A DNA stretch of 46,694 bases, from the NCBI GenBank assembly GCA_051859505.1, contig JBHYFN010000031.1:1-46694 (forward strand), given 5' to 3'. Shown in pieces: positions 27,532-37,399 of this stretch. The stretch is from JAFIEN01 sp051859505 (lineage in GTDB: Bacteria > Pseudomonadota > Alphaproteobacteria > Rhodobacterales > Rhodobacteraceae). Position numbers and translations under genes: made by a program. Numbering within the stretch: position 1 is the first letter of the stretch; every line of letters begins with the position of its first letter. A model generated the notes under the pieces. That model was not told where the DNA came from and made no database searches. It saw only the letters and a program-made list of their open reading frames with translations.

Positions 27532-28245
27532 TCAAAGCTCACCACCTTTTTGCTTCAGCCAAGCTTTACGACTTTCATAGTCTGGCATGACCGAACCGAG
27601 CATTTTCCAGAATTTTTCTGAATGGTTTGGAACCTTGATGTGCACCAGCTCGTGCACGACGACATATTCGATGACTCTGGCTGGTAGCTGCATTACCCGC
27701 CAGTGGAAGTTCAATGTCCCATCTGCGCTGCATGAGCCCCACCTGTATCCAAGATCCATTACCTGGACGAAGCGCCCGGGCTCAGCGCCAACGATTCTCT
27801 TCCACCTCTGAACGGTTTCATTCAGGTAGGGATGTGCCGCTCTAGTATAGTATTCTTCAATCCGCTTGCCCCCCGAGGCAGCTTGCTCTCGCCGCAACAA
27901 AAGCCGATCGCCCTCGAACCTGACGCTCGGCACACCGGTCACATTCTTGGGAATATCGACGAGTTTGAGGCGATAGTGCTTCCCAAGTAGGTGGAAGCCT
28001 TCGCCATCCACAAACTCCGCGACCCGAAAAACGTCCTCGCGTGCACTTTCGCCCTGCTCAGCGAGCTTTTGATGAACCCACAATAGCTTTGAGGCTATAA
28101 GCTTTGTCGCCTCTTCTAGAGTTACTTCCCGCGGGAGATGAGCAACAAGAGATTGGTCTCGTTCGACCGTAACACCGACCGTTCTCCGCCTTGTGCTTCG
28201 TTTCACTGAAAAGACGAGTTCGTCGATCTCGATCGTTTCGCTCAT
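27532..28245 (-). CDS. YgjP/SprT-like zinc metallopeptidase (DUF45)
   Basis: In this 237-residue protein the C-terminal half carries LGYRWGSCSADGTLNFHWR followed by VVVHELVHIKVPNHSEKFW, which is the HExxH zinc motif with a third His, as in the YgjP family. The N-terminal half is a small beta-rich region (VKRSTRRRTVGVTVERDQS). Members are frequently encoded just downstream of hsdR in type I restriction operons; here the ATG overlaps the hsdR stop as ATGA (28242-28245). Its role in restriction is not established in anything I can cite; proteolytic control of the R subunit is one possibility. Confidence 0.9.
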   Translation of the reverse strand: MSETIEIDELVFSVKRSTRRRTVGVTVERDQSLVAHLPREVTLEEATKLIASKLLWVHQKLAEQGESAREDVFRVAEFVDGEGFHLLGKHYRLKLVDIPKNVTGVPSVRFEGDRLLLRREQAASGGKRIEEYYTRAAHPYLNETVQRWKRIVGAEPGRFVQVMDLGYRWGSCSADGTLNFHWRVMQLPARVIEYVVVHELVHIKVPNHSEKFWKMLGSVMPDYESRKAWLKQKGGEL

Positions 28246-31200
28246 GACGTGAATGCCGCTCGGTTTGCCCTCGCTACCCCCATGCAGTCGGACGAAATCG
28301 CGTCCAAGTCACCGAAATCGAAGATGCTGCTATTATCGAGATGCTGAAAAATCCAGCGCCTGGCCTCCTCTTGGCTTACCGGATTATCCCAGAACCCTGA
28401 GACAGCGCTTTCCTCTCGCAAGTGCTTGACGATCCTGGCGGAAAGCTCTGCCAAGTCCGCATCTCGATCATCATTGCCATAGCGCAGGCGGAGGATTCCG
28501 AAGATCGGAGCTTCCGTGTGAGGTTCAAGACCGTGGACTGTGAAGCCGCCACCGGAGCGAGCGGTAGCTTCGTCGATCAGCGCCTGAAGTTGCCGGGCAA
28601 TCTCATCCCAGTCTTGGTGGTGGCTCGTGAGAATGCCCTCAAGGCGATCGCTGAGCGTCTTGTACTTCGCAGGGTCCCTCTCGAAGGAAATCGAAATGTG
28701 GTGGCGAAGGGCGTTTTCCATTTCCGCCGCCTTCGCTCGACCGCTCGGTTTCCGCGCCACCTCGGCGGCGAAGTTCGGGTCTAGTATCTCGATAGGAGGC
28801 ACCTTCGGGTCGATACCGTGCGCCTCGATGAAGGCATCGAGCATGGCTTGAACCTTATGGGCGACCCCCCGAACGTCGAGCGAACGATCCCGGTAGAGGT
28901 TCGCCGCAGCCTTGGCGATGAACGCAAAAATCTTCACGTCACGTGTGAATGGTCGGGCCTCGGGGCGCGGCATGAGAGCATCGAACAAGCCGACGAGTTT
29001 CTTGACGAGAACGAGGAACTGAGCGCGGAACTTCTGGTCCTTCAGCTTGGCCACGCATGCGTCGACGTAGGCTTGCAGGTCGGACCCGAGGGTTGTCCCG
29101 ACATCGGAGAAGTGTTTAACCACTGCGTCACGCGCTTGCCGCAGCTCCGGCAAGAGGTCTTCAGGCTTTCCAATGCCGCCGGTCAGATCGCTTTGGTCTT
29201 CCGCGTCGTAGATCGCCAAAGCGTCCGCGAGGTTCTTTCCGACACCGTAGTAGTCGACGACGATACCGAAGCGCTTGGCCTCCCCCGCCGTCCGGTTGGT
29301 GCGAGCGATGGCCTGCAGCAGCTCGGCGCCCGATATGGCCCGGTCGAGATACATCGCCTGTTCGACCTTGGCGTCAAAGCCGGTGAGCAGCTTGCTTTTC
29401 ACCACGAGGATTGCGAGCGCGTCCTGAGACAGCGGCTTCTTGAAGCGTTCGATCCGCTGCTTTGTATCCGAAACACCGCCCCATGCCTTCAGATGTGGCA
29501 GGTCGTTGTGGTCCACGGATATGACCGCCGCGAACTCGAGAGCCTTAATCGTGTCGAGATAGGGCAGCGCTGTGGAGAGGAACGCCACGTCGCCTCCCGC
29601 GTCCTGCGCGTCCTCCGGAGCGATATCCTTCAGGATGTCCGCAGCGCCCTCGATGGCGGCAACGATCTCGTCGCGGGCGGCGTTCAAGGCGTCGACGTAC
29701 TGGACCGCCAGCTCCCTGCTCGCTGCGACGAGCTGCGCCTTCAGGTCGTTGGGGAGAATGTTGACGATGTAGTGCCGGAGCACATCGATCGCTTTGGCCT
29801 TCAGCGGGTCAGCCGCGTTGAGGACACGCGCACGCGTTGCGTAGCGGTCCTTGATCGCCTCGCGCTCGTCGGCCGACTTTCCGGCAAAGGTGGCGTCGAA
29901 CAAGCCGTCCAGCGTGCCCTTGTCCGTGACGTCGGCTTTCAGCTCCCGCCCCTCGTAGAGGATCTTCACGATGGCGCCATCGGCCTCTGCGTCCCGAAGG
30001 AGATAGCGGTCGATGTAGGCTCCGAAGATCTCCCGCGTCTTCTTCTTGTTCTTTTCTTCGATCGGCGTCCCGGTGAACCCGATGCGCGCAGCGTTGGGCA
30101 ACGCGTCGAGCAGGTTCTGGTGAAGTCCACTGGTGTGCGAGCGGTGCGCCTCGTCGATGAGAACGAGGACGTCCTCGCTTTCGTTCAGAACGGGGAATGC
30201 CTTTCGCTCGCCGATCTTCGCGACCAGTTTGCCGGTGCGCAGTTCGTCGGTCTTGGCCGGCAGGAGGTTTTCGCCCTTGGCGTCAGGCTGCTCGTCGTTC
30301 TCGGCTGCGAACACGATCTCCTGCTCGTCTCCTTCGCCGTTCCGCTCCTGCAGCTTCTGAATCATGACGAACACGAGGTCCGGCTCCTGCCGTCCCAGAT
30401 GCGTCTTCGCGCCATCGGCATTTCGCGCGACCCGCATGACCTGGCCGGCCAGTTTTGCCGTCTTGGAGAGCTGATCCTCCAGGTCGGTCCGGTCGGTGAC
30501 CACGACCACCTTGAACCGGCGGAGCGCGGCGATCGTCCGCAGTTTCCTGACCAGAAACACCATCGTCAGGCTCTTTCCCGAGCCTTGGGTGTGCCAGATG
30601 ATGCCGCCACGGCGGTCGCTCATGCCATCCTGACGGCGGGTCTTGCCCTCCTGCAGGCGCTGCAGCGCGATGTGCACCGAACGGAACTGCTGGTAGCGCG
30701 GCACCACCTTGATGCGCACGCCGTCGTCCGTCGTCGTGTAGACGGTGAACGAGCGCAGCGCGTCGAGCAGGTACTGCGGCCGCAGTAGGCCCGCCGCCAT
30801 GACCTCCTGCTGCACCAGTTCCGTGCCCGGCGCCTTGCCAAGCTCGCCGCACACCTCGTCCATGGCGGCTCGGGTCTGCTCGATGCCGACCGGCTTGACC
30901 GAGCGCCACGGGAGGAAGTCGTCCGGCCGGGCGGTGACCGAGCCGACGCGGGCGTCGTAGTAGTCGGTGGCGACCAGCAGGTGGTTCGTCCAGAACAGTC
31001 GCTCCGCGCCCTCGTTCTTTTCGGGCACGCGGCGGTTGGCGTAGCGGCGCATCTGGTCGATGGCAGTCGCGATGGGGTCGGTGACAGCGGGGCTCTTGGC
31101 CTCGATCACCACCAGCGGCAGCCCGTTCACGAACAGCACGACGTCCGGCACGATGAACCCGCGGTCGCCGACAGCGCCGGGCGGGTCCACGCGAAACTGA

Positions 31201-31625
31201 TTGACCGCGACGAACTCGTTCTCGTCGCCCGGCTCGAAGCCGATGAAGCGCACGCGACGCTCGTGTTCGCCGTCAGGGCCCGAGACGTTGACGCCCCGCA
31301 CGATCTTGTCGTGCAGTTCCTCGTTGATCGCGATGAAGTCCCGCGAGGTCGGCCGCTCGAGCTGCGAGATCGCCTGGTTGATGCGGCGCTCGTCCAGCCA
31401 CTCGGAGCCATCGTCGTTGCGATTCAGGCGGCGCAGCGCGGCCTCGAGCCGATCGCGCAGCAGCGTCTGCTGGAAGGTGTCGCGACCGAGCAGCTGATAG
31501 TCCTTGCGGCCGGTGCTCGGGTCCTCGTCGGCGCCCTCGACATGCGCCCAGCCCATGACCCCCAGCTGGCGCAGGAGGGGGCGCTCGACGACGTTCAGTT
31601 CGTCCAGACGGTCCTGCTGGCTCAT
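28242..31625 (-). CDS. hsdR: Type I restriction endonuclease subunit R
   Basis: The 1127-residue motor and nuclease subunit has a nuclease core (VPDVVLF with Asp161, then VVIEAK with Glu175 and Lys177), then a superfamily 2 translocase: TQGSGKS Walker A (346-352), IDEAH (490-494), FTGTP, and a later LLTGFDAKVEQAMYLD and RTNRTAGEAK region. It cuts unmethylated DNA far from the recognition site after ATP-driven translocation, in complex with HsdM and HsdS. The start overlaps the hsdS stop as ATGA (31622-31625), and its own stop overlaps the YgjP-like gene. All motifs are intact, so the system looks functional. Confidence 0.96.
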   Translation of the reverse strand: MSQQDRLDELNVVERPLLRQLGVMGWAHVEGADEDPSTGRKDYQLLGRDTFQQTLLRDRLEAALRRLNRNDDGSEWLDERRINQAISQLERPTSRDFIAINEELHDKIVRGVNVSGPDGEHERRVRFIGFEPGDENEFVAVNQFRVDPPGAVGDRGFIVPDVVLFVNGLPLVVIEAKSPAVTDPIATAIDQMRRYANRRVPEKNEGAERLFWTNHLLVATDYYDARVGSVTARPDDFLPWRSVKPVGIEQTRAAMDEVCGELGKAPGTELVQQEVMAAGLLRPQYLLDALRSFTVYTTTDDGVRIKVVPRYQQFRSVHIALQRLQEGKTRRQDGMSDRRGGIIWHTQGSGKSLTMVFLVRKLRTIAALRRFKVVVVTDRTDLEDQLSKTAKLAGQVMRVARNADGAKTHLGRQEPDLVFVMIQKLQERNGEGDEQEIVFAAENDEQPDAKGENLLPAKTDELRTGKLVAKIGERKAFPVLNESEDVLVLIDEAHRSHTSGLHQNLLDALPNAARIGFTGTPIEEKNKKKTREIFGAYIDRYLLRDAEADGAIVKILYEGRELKADVTDKGTLDGLFDATFAGKSADEREAIKDRYATRARVLNAADPLKAKAIDVLRHYIVNILPNDLKAQLVAASRELAVQYVDALNAARDEIVAAIEGAADILKDIAPEDAQDAGGDVAFLSTALPYLDTIKALEFAAVISVDHNDLPHLKAWGGVSDTKQRIERFKKPLSQDALAILVVKSKLLTGFDAKVEQAMYLDRAISGAELLQAIARTNRTAGEAKRFGIVVDYYGVGKNLADALAIYDAEDQSDLTGGIGKPEDLLPELRQARDAVVKHFSDVGTTLGSDLQAYVDACVAKLKDQKFRAQFLVLVKKLVGLFDALMPRPEARPFTRDVKIFAFIAKAAANLYRDRSLDVRGVAHKVQAMLDAFIEAHGIDPKVPPIEILDPNFAAEVARKPSGRAKAAEMENALRHHISISFERDPAKYKTLSDRLEGILTSHHQDWDEIARQLQALIDEATARSGGGFTVHGLEPHTEAPIFGILRLRYGNDDRDADLAELSARIVKHLREESAVSGFWDNPVSQEEARRWIFQHLDNSSIFDFGDLDAISSDCMGVARANRAAFTS

Positions 31626-32884
31626 TCGGCAGCCTCACGAATGGCCACCACAGGCTTGCGGCCAGTGAGGAGGTCGTCCCGGAGACCCTCGCGAAGGTTG
31701 GAAAGCTTGGCGCGCTCGCGGCGGTGGTCCTCGATGGCCGCAGCGATGCCGTTCACGCGCGCGATAATGGCTCGCTGTTCGTCCGGCGTGTCCGGCACCG
31801 CGATAAGCGCGCGCCGGAGGTTCGTGGGGTTGATGTTCACCTGCTGGACGCCAGGGGTCGCGAACTGCCGGATGGCGCGCTGGACCGGCGCCCAATTCAG
31901 CCAGAGATGAAGGAATTCCGGCAGCAGGGCATCGCCGCAATGAAGGCGAACCAGGTAGGATGCGAAGGCCGGGCCGGGCTCGTCCCTTCGCCAGATGGCC
32001 GCCTTGCCCACATGCTCCCAGCTGTTCGTTCGGTTGAACAGGACATCGTTGCGCTTGAGGCGAAAGCGATCGACGGCATGGGCAGGCGCATACTTCATGT
32101 CGGCCAGGTCGAACTCGCCGTCCTGGATGTTATTCATTCGAAGAACGGGAATCCCAGCGCTGCTGTCGCCCAAGGACAGATTGGTCCCGTACTCTGCTCC
32201 GACGACGAAGCGCCCGAGGTTCTCGACCGTCCATGTCGGAGGCCGGTGGCCGACTTTCGTCTCAACAAGGTCAGAAGGCTCGCGGGGTGAAGAATCGTCG
32301 GACAGACCACGCGTGAGCAGGTCGTCGATGATGCCCAAGCGGACGGTGCGTAGTTTCTCGATCACCGTGTCAGTCTCGAGAACAGCGTCGTCGATGGCGT
32401 CGAGGATGTCCGCAATGAGCCGCTGAGGCAGACCTTCAATCTCCGCGATCTCGAAACGCTCGAAGAAGCCGGCGGGCACGCGCCGCTGTCCGGCCGACCC
32501 TGTCATTGACGCTTCGCCTGCGCGCAGGAACGCTGGATGCCGGGTCCAGTGATAGATGAACCGCGGATCGTGCCCGGGCTTTGCCCGCAGTACATGGAAT
32601 TCGGTGCTTCCGAGGCCGAAATCGGTTTCAAGGTCGGAGAGCAGCGCGACCTTCCCGTTCTCGAAGCAGGGTGTGATCTTGGCGACGATCACGTCGTCGC
32701 GCTGGAACAGCGTGTAGCCCCTGCGAGCATCAGAGAGAGGGCGATTCTCTGTCGAGCGCCACCCACCGCCTTCGGCAACTGCGGCCATGGGAATGAAGGC
32801 AACCGGCGCCTCGGCCGCTGTTCCGTTGGTGTCGGTCGCCGGATTGATGAATGCGAAGTCGGAGAGCTTGGCCGTATCAGGCAT
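31622..32884 (-). CDS. hsdS: Type I restriction-modification specificity subunit S
   Basis: This 420-residue protein has two target-recognition domains separated by helical spacers. The first occupies about residues 1-150, with helix 1 near 151-195 (PQRLIADILDAIDDAVLETD). The second is about 216-365, with the C-terminal helix near 367-410 (PDEQRAIIARVNGIAAAIED). The two helices share the LRxxRxxIxDDLLTG-type ending. The domains read a split DNA sequence; the sequence itself cannot be predicted by eye. ATG at 32884 overlaps the hsdM stop by eight bases. Confidence 0.93.
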   Translation of the reverse strand: MPDTAKLSDFAFINPATDTNGTAAEAPVAFIPMAAVAEGGGWRSTENRPLSDARRGYTLFQRDDVIVAKITPCFENGKVALLSDLETDFGLGSTEFHVLRAKPGHDPRFIYHWTRHPAFLRAGEASMTGSAGQRRVPAGFFERFEIAEIEGLPQRLIADILDAIDDAVLETDTVIEKLRTVRLGIIDDLLTRGLSDDSSPREPSDLVETKVGHRPPTWTVENLGRFVVGAEYGTNLSLGDSSAGIPVLRMNNIQDGEFDLADMKYAPAHAVDRFRLKRNDVLFNRTNSWEHVGKAAIWRRDEPGPAFASYLVRLHCGDALLPEFLHLWLNWAPVQRAIRQFATPGVQQVNINPTNLRRALIAVPDTPDEQRAIIARVNGIAAAIEDHRRERAKLSNLREGLRDDLLTGRKPVVAIREAAE

Positions 32885-35579
32885 ACCCGAGCTCCAGCAG
32901 GTAGCCGTCGAGCCGCGTCGTCGCGTCTGCCCTCCGGCTCCCGATCCTCGCGAGGCTGACACGATACTTGTCCCAGAGCCGCTCCACGTCAGCCACCAGA
33001 GCGCCAACGCGGCGGACGCGGGCGCGTTCGAGCCGGTCGAGCAGCCGCTCGCGGTCGATGTCGAGCACAAGTTCGCGGCAATCATCGTCGTTCAGTTCGG
33101 CCCTTGCAGCCTTCAGCCGCTCGACGAACGCCGCCTTGAGCCGCCGCAGTGTGGCGCGCGCCACCTTCAGCTCTTCCTTGATCGCCTCATAGGGGGCGAG
33201 CATGGCGTCGATGATCTCTGCCTCCTCGACCAGCGGCGCGAGGCGGCGTTCGATTTCTGCCAGTTCGGCCTCGAACTCCCGCACATCCGTGCCCTGCGCG
33301 CGCATCCAGTCGATGGAGCCCTTGGACGGCTTGCCGGTGCCCGTGGTCTTCACCAGCTCCTTCCGGCGCTTGTCGTCATCCTTCATTTCGGCGCGCAGTT
33401 CCTTGCGCCGCTTTTCCAGCTCCTTGGCAAGGTTGCTGCCTTCCTCGGCCCCGTCCAGCCAATCCTCGGCGCCCTCAACCCCGTCGCCGGTCTCCCAGGC
33501 TTCCTTCTCCGCTTTGATCCGCTCCACCTCGGCCTGCGCAGCGGACAATTCGGTGACGTAGTCCGCCATGCGATGGCGCACGAAGGGATGGGCGAGCAGC
33601 TCCTCCAGCGTGACCTTCACGGTCTTCTTGGCGTCGCTGTCCTCGTCGTCGTCCGCGTCCTCGTCCTCCAGCGCCGAGCGCAGCGTCTCGACCCAGCCGT
33701 CGACCAGTTCGGCGAACCCGTTCTCGACGATGACGCGCAGCTCGTAGCGGATTTCATCCCACCAGCCCGCGATGGAGCCCATTAGCGCATAGCGGTCGAG
33801 GCAGCCGACCGGCAGCATGGCGGGCTCGAAGCTGTCGAGCATCTCGCGGCGCAGCGGCATCAGGCGCTTGCTTTCGGGAAGCTCGGCCAACCCGGTCCGT
33901 GCCGACGACCACCAGGTATCGAAGGCCGCGACCATCTCACCTTGCCGCGTCGCAACGCCGGGGTTTGACTCGACCTGGGCCCTGATATCGGCACGCTTCT
34001 CGACGGCATCGGCGAACTCGGCGTAGTCGGCATCGCGGTCGACGAACGGCGTGTCGACGTCGAAGCCCTGTGCCTGCGCATGCGGGCGGATGCTCTCGAT
34101 TTCCCGCTTCGGCACGCCGCCATGCAGGTGGGCGCGCACGTCATGGGGCTCGGGCGGCGGGCTGCTGTCGGCATAGCGCCGGATGTTCAGGTTGCCGGCT
34201 TCGTCCTTGATGATGGCGGTGTTGTCGATGACCGCCGCGAAGCCGGGCACGTCAGCGAACGCGTCGTAAGCGCTGACGATCTTCTCGATGTGCTCCGGGT
34301 CGATGAAGTTCTGCGCGCGCCCTTCGCGATACTCGCGGTCCGCGTTGATGAAGAGCACCTTGCCCTTGCGCGCGTCCGGCTTCCCGTCCGGGTGGCGCAT
34401 TACAAGGATGCAGGCTGGGATGCCGGTTCCGTAGAAGAGGTTCTGCGGCAGGCCGATCACGGCCTCGATGCAGTCCTCCTTGAGCAGCGCGATCCGGATC
34501 TTTTTTTCTTCGCCGCCGCGGAACAGCACGCCGTGCGGCATGACCACGGCCATCTTTCCGGTCTGCTTGAGGCTGGCCAACATGTGCTGGGCGAACATCA
34601 GGTCGGCCTTCTTGCCCGTCGTGGGACACCAGCCAAATCGGAAGCGGTCGCCGAACTGAATCCCGCGCTTGGTGTAGTTCTGGCTGAAGGGCGGATTGGC
34701 GATCACCCGGTCGAACCGCATGAGGCGGCCGTCCTCGATGTGCTTCGGATCAACAAGTGTATCGCCATTCCGGATGTCGGCGTCAGGGATGCCGTGGAGT
34801 AGCAGGTTCATCCGGCAGATGGCCCAGACCGCGCCGTTGTCCTCCTGGCCATAGAGGCTCAAGCGCCGACCGTCGTGCTGCAGGGCGTATTCGTAACCCT
34901 GGTTCAGCATTCCGCCGCTGCCGCAAGTGGGATCGTAGAGCGATGTGCCGCCCTGCGGATCGAGGATGCGGACCATCAGCTGCACCACACCACGCGGCGT
35001 ATAGAACTCTCCTGCCTTCTTGCCGGCAGAGTCCGCGAACTCGCTGATCAGGTATTCGTAGGCTGCGCCGAGGAGGTCGGGAAACTCGAAGTCCTCGTCG
35101 AGTAGGCGATACTTGTTGAAGTGGCTGATGAGACGGCGAAGCCTCTCGTCCGGGATCTCCGACTCGCCAACCTTCCGGGCGAAATTGATGTGCCCCAGCA
35201 CGCCCCTCAAGGCGTTGTGGTTCTCGTTCTCGAGACCCTCGAGAGCCTTGTTCAATTCATTGGCGACGTTGGCGTGCACGTCATTCAAGAGTCGATCCCA
35301 GCGGGCGACTGGAGGAACGAAGAAGGTTTTGGTGTAAGAAGACGGATGATCTGCGCGCTGCAGGGCTTCCGTTTCTGACCGACCAAGTGCTCGTTGTTCT
35401 TTCAGTATCCTCTCGCGCTGCTGCTCGAACACGTCGGAACATCGTTTCAGGAATAGTATGCCGAAAATATACTCCTTGAATTCCGACGCATCCATCTTGC
35501 CGCGAAGGATGTCAGCCGCGGCGAACAGGTGGCGTTCAAGTTTTTCGAGTGTAAGCTTTGCCAATGTCGCGCCTGTCAT
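32877..35579 (-). CDS. hsdM: Type I restriction-modification methyltransferase subunit M (long form)
   Basis: In this 900-residue N6-adenine methyltransferase the N-terminal HsdM domain (LERHLFAAADILRGKMDASEFKEY, in the first 35 residues) is followed by the methylase core: GEFYTP (191-196), SAM-binding YDPTCGSGG (215-223) and catalytic NPPF (295-298). Most HsdM proteins are near 500-550 residues; here some 350 further residues follow, with an acidic run (EDEDADDDEDSD) and long charged coiled coils. It methylates the host site and forms the core of the restriction complex. I chose ATG 35579 (MTGATLAKL); a GTG at 35606 is possible. Neither start has a good Shine-Dalgarno. A 57-base gap separates it from the upstream HTH gene. 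Confidence 0.94.
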   Translation of the reverse strand: MTGATLAKLTLEKLERHLFAAADILRGKMDASEFKEYIFGILFLKRCSDVFEQQRERILKEQRALGRSETEALQRADHPSSYTKTFFVPPVARWDRLLNDVHANVANELNKALEGLENENHNALRGVLGHINFARKVGESEIPDERLRRLISHFNKYRLLDEDFEFPDLLGAAYEYLISEFADSAGKKAGEFYTPRGVVQLMVRILDPQGGTSLYDPTCGSGGMLNQGYEYALQHDGRRLSLYGQEDNGAVWAICRMNLLLHGIPDADIRNGDTLVDPKHIEDGRLMRFDRVIANPPFSQNYTKRGIQFGDRFRFGWCPTTGKKADLMFAQHMLASLKQTGKMAVVMPHGVLFRGGEEKKIRIALLKEDCIEAVIGLPQNLFYGTGIPACILVMRHPDGKPDARKGKVLFINADREYREGRAQNFIDPEHIEKIVSAYDAFADVPGFAAVIDNTAIIKDEAGNLNIRRYADSSPPPEPHDVRAHLHGGVPKREIESIRPHAQAQGFDVDTPFVDRDADYAEFADAVEKRADIRAQVESNPGVATRQGEMVAAFDTWWSSARTGLAELPESKRLMPLRREMLDSFEPAMLPVGCLDRYALMGSIAGWWDEIRYELRVIVENGFAELVDGWVETLRSALEDEDADDDEDSDAKKTVKVTLEELLAHPFVRHRMADYVTELSAAQAEVERIKAEKEAWETGDGVEGAEDWLDGAEEGSNLAKELEKRRKELRAEMKDDDKRRKELVKTTGTGKPSKGSIDWMRAQGTDVREFEAELAEIERRLAPLVEEAEIIDAMLAPYEAIKEELKVARATLRRLKAAFVERLKAARAELNDDDCRELVLDIDRERLLDRLERARVRRVGALVADVERLWDKYRVSLARIGSRRADATTRLDGYLLELGYA

Positions 35580-35636
35580 AGAATGAATGTGCAGGGCATC
35601 GAGCACTGTGCTGACGGCCCCAACCCTCCGATTTTA

Positions 35637-36077
35637 CTAACCGATTGAACGGCGCGGGGAAAGGACCGGCTTGTTGCCGTCGCGCGATGATGCCGTTCCG
35701 ACCGCGTCATGCTGCTCGTTCCAAGCTAGTGGGAACGGCTCCAGGACGCGCGCCAACGTCACCGCTGGCCCGTGTCTGCCGTCTAGTGTTGCTTCGACGA
35801 TGTCCGGTGCGAGCAGGGTCAGGCGCAGGACACGCGTCAGGTAGGAGGAGGCGATCCCCTCGCGCTCGGCCAGTTCGACGATGGTGACGAAGTCACCCGA
35901 CTCCAGCATCCGCTTCCAGCGGAACGCGCGCGCCAGTGCCTTGATCAGTGCGCTGTCGGGCTGTCTCGGATGCCTGGCGCCCTCTGGCAGTTGCATTTCC
36001 CTCCGCCCACCACGCTTGACGACCCGGAATGGGACATGAAGCGTCACGATGTCGGGGATTGGTGCGCTGCGGGTCAT
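35637..36077 (-). CDS. Small HTH protein of the recombinase module
   Basis: This 146-residue protein has a central segment FVTIVELAEREGIASSYLTRVLRLTLLAPDIVEATLDG that reads as a helix-turn-helix (quoted in parts: VELAEREGIASSYLTRVL). The N-terminus is basic. Its ATG overlaps the recombinase stop as ATGA (36074-36077), so it is co-translated. I recall similar small proteins directly after large serine recombinases and DUF2924 genes in Rhodobacterales islands. A role as a recombination directionality factor or a regulator is possible but unproven. Confidence 0.8.
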   Translation of the reverse strand: MTRSAPIPDIVTLHVPFRVVKRGGRREMQLPEGARHPRQPDSALIKALARAFRWKRMLESGDFVTIVELAEREGIASSYLTRVLRLTLLAPDIVEATLDGRHGPAVTLARVLEPFPLAWNEQHDAVGTASSRDGNKPVLSPRRSIG

Positions 36078-37399
36078 GCAGCCGCTCCCACGTCTCCGGT
36101 CTGCATCTCGCGCACGAGACCGCCGAGGCCGTCAACCCGCAGCCGAACATTCAGCCCACCCTCGCCGATGTCCACGCGGTCGACCAACAACGCCACGATG
36201 CGGGCCTGCTCGGCCGGGAAGAGTTCGTCCCACAACAGGTCGAGTTCCCGCAGCGCCGCGCGGGCGTCGGCCTCGGTGATGTCTTCGGCGTGGGCGCGGG
36301 CCGCCTTCCATGTCCCGGCGATGATCTCGGGCTGGAGGAACACGGCGCGCAGCTGGTCGATGACGGCGCCCTCGATCTCGCCTGCTGGCACTCGGCCGAT
36401 GGGACACGATCCTGCGCCGTGTTTCAGCACCGTTTGGCTGACATAGTAGCGGTACAGCCGGTCCCCCTTTCGGGTGTGCGTCGGCGAGAAGGCCGCGCCA
36501 TCGGGCCCGAACAGCAGCCCCTTCAGCAGCGCGGGCGTGTCGGCGCGGGTGCGAGCCGCCCGTTTGCGCGGGCTCTCCTGCAGGATGGTGTGGACCCGGT
36601 CCCATGTCTCGCGGTCGATGATGGCGTCGTGCTCGCCAGGATGAGACTCGTCCTTGTGCACGATCTCGCCGATGTAGTGGCGGTTGTTCAGCAGTCGGTA
36701 GAGATACTTCTTGTCGATGGGTTTGCCCGTCTGCGTGGTGATGCCGTCGCCCCGCAATTCCTGCGCCAGCACCGTGCAGGACCCGATGTCCAGAAAGCGG
36801 CGGAAGATGTGGCGGACCCGGTTGGCCAGTTCCGGCACAACCACCAGCTTGCGGTCACGTACGGCATAGCCGAGAGGCACATTTCCCCCCATCCACATCC
36901 CCCGCGCCTTGGAGGCGCGGATCTTGTCGCGGATACGCTCGGCGGTCACCTCGCGTTCGAATTGTGCAAAACTCAGCAGGATATTGAGCGTCAAGCGCCC
37001 CATCGAGGTCGTGGTATTGAAAGACTGCGTGACCGAGACAAAGGTCACGCCCGTCCGGTCAAACACCTCGACCAGCTTGGCGAAGTCGGCAAGCGAGCGG
37101 CTGAGGCGGTCGATCTTGTAGACCACGACCACGTCGACCAGTCCGTCCTCGATGTCGGTCATCAGCCGCTTCAGGCCGGGGCGTTCCAGCGTGCCGCCCG
37201 AGATGCCGCCGTCGTCATAGTGATCGCGGACCAGCACCCAACCCTCGGAGCGCTGGCTGGCGATGTACGCCTCGCAGGCCTCGCGCTGGGCGTGGAGGCT
37301 GTTGAACTCCTGCTCCAGCCCTTCCTCGGAGGATTTCCGGGTGTAGATGGCACAGCGCAGCTTGCGGACGACCTTCGATTTATCCGGCGGCTTCGTCAT
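36074..37399 (-). CDS. Large serine recombinase (resolvase/invertase superfamily)
   Basis: The 441-residue protein has an N-terminal catalytic domain with AIYTRKSSEEG (catalytic Ser about residue 23), HYDDGGISGGTLERPGL, VVVYKIDRLSRS with the active-site arginines, and SFAQFEREVTAERIRDKI. A recombinase DNA-binding domain follows (VRHIFRRFLD, LLNNRHYIGEIVHK) and then a zinc-ribbon/coiled-coil region. The zinc ligands look weak: GAGSCPIG is the only clear Cys. Such proteins integrate or excise mobile DNA between att sites. It is placed between a DUF2924 gene and a small HTH gene by ATGA overlaps on both sides. It is a good candidate for the enzyme that moved this island. Confidence 0.93.
   Translation of the reverse strand: MTKPPDKSKVVRKLRCAIYTRKSSEEGLEQEFNSLHAQREACEAYIASQRSEGWVLVRDHYDDGGISGGTLERPGLKRLMTDIEDGLVDVVVVYKIDRLSRSLADFAKLVEVFDRTGVTFVSVTQSFNTTTSMGRLTLNILLSFAQFEREVTAERIRDKIRASKARGMWMGGNVPLGYAVRDRKLVVVPELANRVRHIFRRFLDIGSCTVLAQELRGDGITTQTGKPIDKKYLYRLLNNRHYIGEIVHKDESHPGEHDAIIDRETWDRVHTILQESPRKRAARTRADTPALLKGLLFGPDGAAFSPTHTRKGDRLYRYYVSQTVLKHGAGSCPIGRVPAGEIEGAVIDQLRAVFLQPEIIAGTWKAARAHAEDITEADARAALRELDLLWDELFPAEQARIVALLVDRVDIGEGGLNVRLRVDGLGGLVREMQTGDVGAAA

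Noticed and set aside
34501..34507. Run of seven T (A on the coding strand) inside hsdM as a phase-variation tract
   Set aside because: The run is short, encodes a normal Lys-Lys in EEKKIRIAL, and the frame is intact; typical phase-variable tracts are longer.
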